From: PNKC01 sp039917655
Lineage (GTDB): Bacteria; Chloroflexota; Dehalococcoidia; Tepidiformales; Tepidiformaceae
Assembly (NCBI GenBank): GCA_039917655.1
Contig: JBDSJC010000029.1
Coordinates: 1-7,062, forward strand
Length of the DNA stretch: 7,062 nt
Direction of reading: 5' to 3'
How positions within the stretch are numbered: position 1 is the first letter of the stretch; every line of letters starts with the position of its first letter. The notes under the pieces were generated by a model, which saw only the letters and a program-made list of their open reading frames with translations, was not told the origin of the DNA and searched no databases. The translations under genes and the position numbers were made by a program. Below, piece by piece: positions 1 through 4,193 of this stretch.

Positions 1-345
1 AACCGCGTTCGTGGACACCCGTCCGCCCACTCCGCCAATCGGTGTGAAGTAAAACATGACCTGACGGCCTGCCTTGCCGCAGCCCGCGCGCTGGGCATCC
101 GCGATAACATCCACGACATACACCACGACGCCGGCATCGGTTGTGACCACGCCATCGCCGCAAACCGTGCTCGTGGTGCCCTCCGTCACAATAGCGATGA
201 CCGCCTGTCCCGCGGACGCCCCAGAAGCTGCGCCGTAGAAGGTGGTTGGCGGGGGTGGCGGGAAGTCCGCGGCCACCGCAAGGGTCGGGAATGCCGCCAC
301 AATTGCGCCGAATGCGCCAAGGCCGAACAGAATCGCTCGTTTCAT
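1..345 (-). CDS. Exported protein of unknown function, N-terminal part (partial)
   Basis: An open frame reads from ATG at 345 leftwards off the window edge, giving 115 residues with no stop. Residues 1-26 are a clear Sec-type signal peptide: MKR, then a hydrophobic core (AILFGLGAFGAIVAAF), ending LAVAAD with likely cleavage near residue 25 or 26. The mature part starts with a proline run (FPPPPPTTFYG, 28-38), followed by alternating small and beta-branched residues (AGQAVIAIVTEG, VVVYVVDVIAD), which suggests a beta-sandwich. Cys62 and Cys89 could form a disulfide outside the cell. The start is supported by a GAGG about 7 bases upstream. It is transcribed divergently from the acyltransferase gene. 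The FYG...VCG...RAGCG...FYF layout resembles secreted proteins I associate with Chloroflexota genomes, but I know no function. No membrane anchor or lipobox is visible in the part present; the C-terminus is outside the window. Confidence 0.8.
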   Translation of the reverse strand, partial: MKRAILFGLGAFGAIVAAFPTLAVAADFPPPPPTTFYGAASGASAGQAVIAIVTEGTTSTVCGDGVVTTDAGVVVYVVDVIADAQRAGCGKAGRQVMFYFTPIGGVGGRVSTNAV

Positions 346-407
346 AGGTGCCTCACTATTTGGGAGATGGTGGTCTCCAGCTATGATCAGGTTAGGAGCG
401 CGCTGTT

Positions 408-433
408 ATGCAGGCAAGGCGTGTTGCCTGCAT
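408..433. repeat. Perfect 10+10 bp inverted repeat, candidate operator
   Basis: ATGCAGGCAA (408-417) and TTGCCTGCAT (424-433) are exact reverse complements separated by six bases. The repeat is intergenic, about 60 bases from each divergent start codon. An operator for a dimeric regulator of one or both genes is the most natural reading. A stem-loop in the leader RNA of either gene is the alternative. No T-run follows on either strand and no gene ends here, so a terminator is unlikely. Confidence 0.55.
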
Positions 434-481
434 TTAGGCCATTCTTGAAACTGTTTACCGACGTTTTACAGGGATGACGCC

Positions 482-489
482 GGGGAGGT
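482..489 (+). promoter_or_regulatory. Shine-Dalgarno of the acyltransferase gene
   Basis: GGGGAGGT lies four bases before ATG 494. It is a near-ideal ribosome binding site and fixes this start. Confidence 0.75.
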
Positions 490-493
490 ACAA

Positions 494-1105
494 ATGCCGA
501 ATTCGGCGGCAGTCCGTTCGAAACTCGCTCCTGCCCTGCGCCCCGTTCGTCAGCGCCTGGGATGGTGGAGCCGTGGGCGGCGCCGCGCGCGCTTCCTGCG
601 AGACGGCATCGAGGGCATCGCGGCCGAGCTGCGCGACACGCCGAACCAACACGTCGCCATCCTCCGCGAGTTCGGCGCGAAGGTGGGGGACGATGTCTCG
701 ATCCACGGCCCGCTCTACATCGTCAACGCCGCCAGCGACTTTTCGAAGCTGACGATTGGCGACCGCGTGCACCTCGGCACCGCTGTCCTCATTGACCTGG
801 CGGACGCCGTGGTGGTCGAAGACGAGGCCACGCTCTCCATGCGCAGCAGCATCGTCACCCACATGGACGTGGGGCCAGGCCCGTTGCGCGAAACGCGTCC
901 CCGCCAGCAGGCGCCCGTGCGAATTGGCCAGGGGGCGTACCTCGGGATCGGCGCCACCGTCCTGCACGGCGTGGTCATCGGCGCCGGATCCACCGTGGGC
1001 GCGCACGCGCTGGTCGATAGGGACGTGGCACCCGGAGCAACGGTGCTCGCGCCCCGCGCAAGGCTGGTCGCGTCCACCTCGGGCCGGGACCAACCGGGAG
1101 AATGA
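494..1105 (+). CDS. Hexapeptide-repeat (left-handed beta-helix) acyltransferase
   Basis: This 203-residue protein probably transfers an acetyl or other acyl group from a CoA donor to a sugar or similar hydroxyl/amino acceptor in the cytoplasm. The N-terminus (8-36) is basic and Arg-rich. From about residue 62 it shows imperfect hexapeptide repeats typical of the left-handed beta-helix fold (VGDDVSIHG, LTIGDRVHLG, VVVEDEATL, then VRIGQGAYLGIGATVLHGVVIGAG at 142-165). His123 in THMDV sits where the catalytic His lies in Maa/WbbJ-like acetyltransferases, and the segment after it is the usual loop. The end (DVAPGATVLAPRARLV) matches the family's closing DVPPxSVVxGxPAKxV pattern, though the glycine and lysine of GNPAK are replaced. 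A strong ribosome binding site sets the start. The stop overlaps the glycosyltransferase start by four bases (ATGA), so the two are translationally coupled. Acceptor and acyl group cannot be read from sequence. Confidence 0.82.
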   Translation: MPNSAAVRSKLAPALRPVRQRLGWWSRGRRRARFLRDGIEGIAAELRDTPNQHVAILREFGAKVGDDVSIHGPLYIVNAASDFSKLTIGDRVHLGTAVLIDLADAVVVEDEATLSMRSSIVTHMDVGPGPLRETRPRQQAPVRIGQGAYLGIGATVLHGVVIGAGSTVGAHALVDRDVAPGATVLAPRARLVASTSGRDQPGE

Positions 1106-2049
1106 GCCGGCGCCCGCGCATCGCGATCCTTGGCCTGCCGTATTTTGGCGAGATGCTGGCCGAACTGCTCGGCGGACGCGGCTGGGACGCGGCGTTCCTC
1201 GCCCACCCTGGACGCAGCCTGCCCGGCTGGCTGGCGCTGCTTCCGCAGCTGGCGCGCGCGGACATCGTCTACCTGATCGGCAGCCGCCTCGAAAAGGGTT
1301 CCCCGCAGGACCGGATGATGCAGCTCCGCCGCAAGCCGGTCGTCATCCACTGGGTGGGCACGGACGTGCTGATCGCCACCGAGGAGCACGCCCGCGGACG
1401 CGTCTCGGAGCGTATCGCCGAGCGGGCAACGCACTGGTGCGATGCGCCCTGGCTGGTGGACGAGCTGCGCGGCATCGGCGTGCGCTCCAGCCACGTCCCG
1501 CTCCCAATCCCCCTCGCGGATGATCAGCCGCCGCCGCTGCCCACCGAGTTTAAGGTCCTGCTCTACCTGCCCGTGGACGCCTTCGACCGCGAAGTGTTCG
1601 ACATGGAGACGCTTCTGCGCCTTCCTCTCGAGTTCCCGGACATCCCGTTCGTTCTTCTGCCGTCGCCAGCGGAGTCGCTGCCAGGGCCGCTGCCCGCGAA
1701 CCTGGAGGCGCGCGGTTGGGTGGACGGCCTGGACGCCGTCTATCGCGAAATCAGCTGCATGGTTCGTCTGACCAGCCACGACGGCACATCGTTTATGGTG
1801 GTCGAGACGCTCGCCCGTGGGCGCCAGGCGATCTGGACCTTCCCGATGGAGGGCGCGATCCAGGCACAAGGCTTTGACGAGGTAGCCCACGTGCTTGGGC
1901 AGCTCATCCGGCAGCATTCGGCGGGAGAGCTCGGGCTAAACAGCGTGGGACGGGACTTCGTACTCAAACACTTCGACAGCGAGACGCTGCTCTCTGGCCT
2001 CGATGCGCGGCTCCGAGCGTTGCTGCCAACCGAACTTGCGGCGAAATGA
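1102..2049 (+). CDS. Putative GT-B-like glycosyltransferase
   Basis: This 315-residue protein likely transfers a sugar from a nucleotide-sugar donor. The N-terminal Rossmann half begins RIAILGLPYFGEMLAELL (6-23), then ADIVYLIG (53-60) and VVIHWVGTDVL (80-90), a segment typical of GT4-like enzymes. The C-terminal half has KVLLYLPV (151-158), a GWVDGLDAVY stretch (205-214) and SHDGTSFMVVETLARGRQAIW (225-245). In GT-B enzymes the last region binds the nucleotide-sugar; E235 would be the conserved acidic residue. It is shorter than most GT4 proteins (about 350-400 aa) and the classical EX7E motif is incomplete, so family and sugar are uncertain. No signal peptide or membrane helix is seen, so it should be cytoplasmic or peripheral. 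It is coupled to the acyltransferase by an ATGA overlap, with GGGAG (1096-1100) only one base from its ATG. This favours reinitiation and a joint role in surface glycan synthesis. A hairpin follows the stop. Confidence 0.68.
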   Translation: MSRRPRIAILGLPYFGEMLAELLGGRGWDAAFLAHPGRSLPGWLALLPQLARADIVYLIGSRLEKGSPQDRMMQLRRKPVVIHWVGTDVLIATEEHARGRVSERIAERATHWCDAPWLVDELRGIGVRSSHVPLPIPLADDQPPPLPTEFKVLLYLPVDAFDREVFDMETLLRLPLEFPDIPFVLLPSPAESLPGPLPANLEARGWVDGLDAVYREISCMVRLTSHDGTSFMVVETLARGRQAIWTFPMEGAIQAQGFDEVAHVLGQLIRQHSAGELGLNSVGRDFVLKHFDSETLLSGLDARLRALLPTELAAK

Positions 2050-2054
2050 GAGGC

Positions 2055-2086
2055 GTTGGGGCCGCCGGGGGAGTGGCGGCCCCAAC
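2055..2086. terminator. Perfect 12-bp stem hairpin between convergent genes
   Basis: GTTGGGGCCGCC (2055-2066) pairs exactly with GGCGGCCCCAAC (2075-2086) around an 8-base loop. It starts five bases after the glycosyltransferase stop and ends four bases before the stop of the convergent small gene. It is placed to end transcription from both sides. Neither strand has a T-run after the stem, so it is not a canonical intrinsic terminator; a U-less terminator or RNA 3'-end stabiliser fits. Confidence 0.6.
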
Positions 2087-2090
2087 CGAA

Positions 2091-2270
2091 CTACGCTGCG
2101 GTGCGGTGCTCTTCGTTGGTGATGAAGTCGCCGTCAGCAAGCCAGTTCTTGAACGCTTTGTTCGCGCCGCAGGTCTTGCAGCGGCCACCGCTGAGGGGGC
2201 CGCTCGCCTCTTCAATGATCCAGTGGTGCGCGTGGGCCTGGGCCTGGTTGGTCATTTCCGGCGTTTCCAT
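2091..2270 (-). CDS. Small HHW...CxxC protein (59 aa), function unknown
   Basis: The product is 59 residues. The core is HHWIIEEASGPLSGGRCKTC (15-34), then GANKAFKNW (35-43). A single CxxC (Cys31, Cys34), together with His13, His15 or His16, could bind one metal such as zinc, making a half zinc-ribbon. The 'H-x-W-I-E ... G-x-C-x-x-C-G ... F-x-N' layout recalls a small family I associate with Chloroflexota genomes, with no known function. I chose ATG 2270 because GGAGG lies five bases before it. A longer in-frame reading from 2507 is possible, but its extra 79 residues are low-complexity Arg/Ser/Pro-rich sequence typical of non-coding GC-rich DNA. No signal peptide or membrane segment is present, so it is presumably cytoplasmic. 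It appears to be monocistronic and ends against the hairpin at 2055-2086. Confidence 0.78.
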   Translation of the reverse strand: METPEMTNQAQAHAHHWIIEEASGPLSGGRCKTCGANKAFKNWLADGDFITNEEHRTAA

Positions 2271-2582
2271 GGTGTCCTCCGAGAGGGCTCTTGGCGAGGC
2301 CCTCGTGCGATGTTCGAATCCTATGGCGGGCCTGGGGCGGGTACTCCCCCCGTTTGACCCGCTCAAGGCTCCATCTTTAGGGGGAGAGCGCCTACCGGAT
2401 GTGTCACACGTCACAGAGCGGCCGATTTCGGACGGGTCCAAAGTCGAGAAAGTCGTACTTTGAAGCGATCCAACCAGTCTGCTACGTGGTTTGCGCCAGC
2501 GACGCAAGACGAAGCAGCAGCGCGAGGAGGGCGCTCAACCTTCCAACGGTGCTACGGTCGGGCCGCGAGACCCACGGTCGTG
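2271..2582. other. Gene-free region upstream of the 59-aa protein gene
   Basis: This stretch of 312 bases lies between the small gene's start and the methyltransferase's stop, both on the minus strand. Open frames crossing it look like chance frames, with no recognisable motif, ribosome binding site or family resemblance. It holds GGAGG before the small gene (2276-2280 on the plus strand reads CCTCC), a TAGGAT hexamer on the minus strand (2318-2323) as a weak -10 without a matching -35, a GCGGGT/ACCCGC inverted repeat (2337-2342 and 2357-2362), and a CRP-like site at 2400-2415. An ACGGTCG direct repeat occurs within 2550-2582, just downstream of the methyltransferase. Confidence 0.5.
2400..2415. 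promoter_or_regulatory. CRP/FNR-family-like half-palindrome
   Basis: TGTGTCACACGTCACA matches nine of the ten defined bases of the enterobacterial CRP consensus TGTGA-N6-TCACA with the correct spacing. It lies about 130 bases upstream of the small gene's start codon. The match could be chance, and whether this organism has a CRP-family regulator with this specificity is unknown. Confidence 0.25.
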
Positions 2583-3194
2583 TCAAATGGCGACACGTTC
2601 CAGGACCACAACGCGGTAAACGCCTCCCACAAAACGTCGCTCCGCAAGGACACGGAGTGGAAGCCCAACCATCATGCTTTCTAATGGCCGGTCGAAGTGT
2701 GTGCCTAAAATAATGGGCGCGCGACTGAGCAGCCGTCGCAACAGGCTGATACGCCCGTCGGGAGCGAAATGGTCGAGGATGGACACTCGTCCACCAGCGC
2801 TGAGTATCCGCACCGTCTCCTCTAACAGCGCCCGGGCGTCAGGGGCGACACTGAGGATAAGGTGAAGGAGGACGGCAGAAGCACTCTCGGCCCTCAAGGG
2901 AAGCCGGGCGCCATCAGCGAGAACGAAGTTTGCAGGCCCGGCTGACGGGATTCTGGCCGCGCGCCGCAACATCTCCGGAGTGAGGTCAATGGCCAGGATG
3001 CGCGACACCGGGGGCAACAATCGAATGTCCAGTCCGGTGCCTACCCCGACGAGAACAACGGTGTCGGACGGCTTCAATCCCAAGGCCTCGATGCCCGCGA
3101 GCCGCATGCGTTCGTAGAATCGTCGGAACAGGGCGTCGTACATCGGCGCCATCCACCGATAGGTCTGTTGGATCTGCTTCGATTTCATGGGCAT
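2583..3194 (-). CDS. Class I SAM-dependent methyltransferase
   Basis: This 203-residue protein should transfer a methyl group from S-adenosylmethionine in the cytoplasm or at the membrane face. An N-terminal helical lid (YRWMAPMYDALFRRFYERMR, 12-31) precedes the Rossmann core. Motif I is VVLVGVGTGLD (46-56), which binds SAM; Asp70 in AIDLTPEM is the ribose-binding acidic residue; ADGARLPL (93-100) is the adenine-contacting segment; LLEETVRILSAGGRVSILDH (123-142) is the usual helix-strand after motif IV. The lid and the RLLSRAPIILGTHFDRPLE segment resemble UbiE/COQ5-like and bacterial PmtA-type phosphatidylethanolamine N-methyltransferases, so a lipid or quinone acceptor is plausible but not shown. 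The start could be ATG 3194 or 3188 (MPMK); neither has a Shine-Dalgarno, and an in-frame stop lies eleven codons upstream. The membrane-protein gene lies 186 bases upstream on the same strand and may share its transcript. Confidence 0.8.
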   Translation of the reverse strand: MPMKSKQIQQTYRWMAPMYDALFRRFYERMRLAGIEALGLKPSDTVVLVGVGTGLDIRLLPPVSRILAIDLTPEMLRRAARIPSAGPANFVLADGARLPLRAESASAVLLHLILSVAPDARALLEETVRILSAGGRVSILDHFAPDGRISLLRRLLSRAPIILGTHFDRPLESMMVGLPLRVLAERRFVGGVYRVVVLERVAI

Positions 3195-3380
3195 CGTGTT
3201 GGCATTGTCGCAATCTCTGCGATGTCACGCAGCGAGACGGGCTGGAGATCCCAGCAAGTGGCAAGCGGTGGCCATCACGTCCGGTTGCGGGGCGGCCGTT
3301 CCTGTCTACGAGATCCGCCGGCCTGAGGGCACCTTGCAGCTACTTTCGGGCGACAGGGGCGCTCCGCCGTTCAGCGTTGG
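3195..3380. other. Spacer between two minus-strand genes, possible internal promoter
   Basis: This 186-base spacer separates the end of the membrane-protein gene from the methyltransferase start. On the minus strand TGC-GACAAT (-10-like GACAAT, plus-strand 3204-3209) lies nine bases before ATG 3194 and looks like an extended -10. A GTGACA upstream of it is too close (13 bases) to be a standard -35. No terminator-quality hairpin and no credible gene were found here. Confidence 0.35.
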
Positions 3381-3881
3381 TCAGACTTCAATTCCAGAGT
3401 GAGCTCGCTTTCGGAATGCTGCAGCCCCTGGCCAAAAGCTTGCGACAAGTTCGAACAATCCGCTCGCGACGAGAAGCGCAGCCCACACCCAGGTCGCGTC
3501 GATCACAAACAGGAACGAAAGCCCGCTGAAAATGAGCGCAACTGCCATGCCTTGCAACGCTCGCTTCGGCGGGACCCAACGCTGGAGGAGAACAAAGATC
3601 GCCGCTGTCAGGCCACCGCTCAGAACGTAAAGCGCGGCCTCTCGCTTCTCTTCGATGGGTCCCCGATCGTGGGTCAGGAGCACGGCCATTCCCCAGACCA
3701 CAACCGGGATGGCTGTCGCCAGGGTATCCCGCCGAAAGATGCTGACGAGCAGCAGCACAACTCCGTAGAAGAAGGGTGTCGCTCGAAAGTCGAGCCCCCA
3801 GGTTTGGACGGAAAGATAGTAGAGAACCCCCCCGGCGACGTAAACGGCCGCGGCGAACAGCTGGTTTCGGTTTGCTGTCAT
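3381..3881 (-). CDS. Six-helix integral membrane protein, function unknown
   Basis: This 166-residue protein is mostly hydrophobic. I count about six membrane segments: roughly 8-25 (LFAAAVYVAGGVLYYLSV), 36-49, 54-69, 84-99, 110-127 and 130-150. Charged stretches between them (RRD at 50-52, HDRGPIEEKRE at 71-81, PPKR at 104-107) mark the loops. The basic N-terminus (NRN) and RKR near the C-terminus both suggest cytoplasmic ends, consistent with an even helix count. No conserved transporter, enzyme or sensor motif is visible, and I do not recognise the family. ATG 3881 is preceded by GGGAG six bases upstream, supporting this start. An overlapping frame (3388-3897) gives a non-hydrophobic product and is its shadow. 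It is upstream of the methyltransferase gene on the same strand and divergent from the carboxyltransferase. Confidence 0.75.
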   Translation of the reverse strand: MTANRNQLFAAAVYVAGGVLYYLSVQTWGLDFRATPFFYGVVLLLVSIFRRDTLATAIPVVVWGMAVLLTHDRGPIEEKREAALYVLSGGLTAAIFVLLQRWVPPKRALQGMAVALIFSGLSFLFVIDATWVWAALLVASGLFELVASFWPGAAAFRKRAHSGIEV

Positions 3882-3918
3882 GATCTGCTCCCGTCATCCC
3901 AGGTTCGGATCGCCTTAG

Positions 3919-3938
3919 GTGACGCGGCCCGTCGTCAC
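3919..3938. repeat. Inverted repeat GTGACG-N8-CGTCAC, possible operator
   Basis: GTGACG (3919-3924) and CGTCAC (3933-3938) are exact reverse complements with an 8-base GC-rich spacer, about 40 bases upstream of the membrane-protein start. An operator in that promoter is possible; 6-bp arms also arise by chance in GC-rich DNA. Confidence 0.3.
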
Positions 3939-4158
3939 TCTACCGGACGGCATGTCCAGATCTCTTACGACTTTCGGACATCGGCTTGAACCGCCGGGAG
4001 CTCCCCACGTTTCGAGCAGGCAGGGCCGGCGCTTGGGTCATCACCAGCTGGGCGATATGTCGATCGAAGCCCGACCGGCCAGCCGGGCAGGGATCATGGT
4101 TTGCGAGCGAAAACAATGACGCGGCGCAGGGACGATCGGCTGAAGGCGCTCGCTCACG

Positions 4159-4164
4159 TAGAAT
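4159..4164 (+). promoter_or_regulatory. Candidate -10 element for carboxyltransferase
   Basis: TAGAAT matches five of six bases of the sigma-70 -10 consensus. It ends 29 bases before ATG 4194, giving a leader of about 20-25 bases that includes GGAG at 4183-4186, seven bases before the ATG. The -35 region 17 bases upstream (TCGGCT) is poor, so this is tentative. Confidence 0.35.
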
Positions 4165-4193
4165 CCGCAGACACCCCGATATGGAGCACACCT

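Larger units (their letters stand above)
346..493. promoter_or_regulatory. Divergent intergenic promoter region with palindrome
   Basis: This 148-base gap lies between the start of the exported-protein gene (leftward) and the acyltransferase gene (rightward), so it must hold promoters for both. It contains a perfect inverted repeat at 408-433 and a weaker one (GGAGA/TCTCC, 363-378) inside the leader of the leftward gene. I see no strong sigma-70 promoter. TTGAAA at 445-450 is a possible -35 hexamer without a good -10. A TTGCCT occurs on each strand within the palindrome and could serve as a -35 in either direction. Confidence 0.5.
3882..4193. promoter_or_regulatory. Divergent intergenic region upstream of carboxyltransferase
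   Basis: This gene-free region of 312 bases lies between the membrane-protein gene (leftward) and the carboxyltransferase (rightward). It should hold promoters for both. It contains an inverted repeat at 3919-3938 nearer the leftward gene and a TAGAAT hexamer at 4159-4164 nearer the rightward one. Short frames on both strands show no motif, ribosome binding site or family resemblance. Confidence 0.5.

Noticed and set aside
715..1917. Long (400-residue) minus-strand open frame opposite the acyltransferase and glycosyltransferase genes.
   Set aside because: It is antisense to two genes with recognisable motifs and good start context. Its product is Arg/Ala/Gly-rich with no fold-like pattern, as expected of an antisense frame in GC-rich DNA.
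2313..2322. GTTCGAATCC resembling a tRNA T-loop.
   Set aside because: Flanking bases do not form the T-stem and there is no D-arm, anticodon arm or acceptor stem around it.
2091..2507. A 138-residue version of the small CxxC protein starting at 2507.
   Set aside because: The first 79 residues are low-complexity and unlike the conserved core, and GGAGG sits at the ideal distance from the inner ATG at 2270.
3399..3989. 196-residue plus-strand open frame opposite the membrane-protein gene.
   Set aside because: The opposite strand encodes a strongly hydrophobic protein with a credible start, whereas this product is charged, without motifs, and has no ribosome binding site.
4101..4193. 31-residue N-terminal extension of the carboxyltransferase from ATG 4101.
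   Set aside because: The family typically begins near MSW-x5-ELxxR, which matches ATG 4194, and GGAG precedes that ATG at good spacing.
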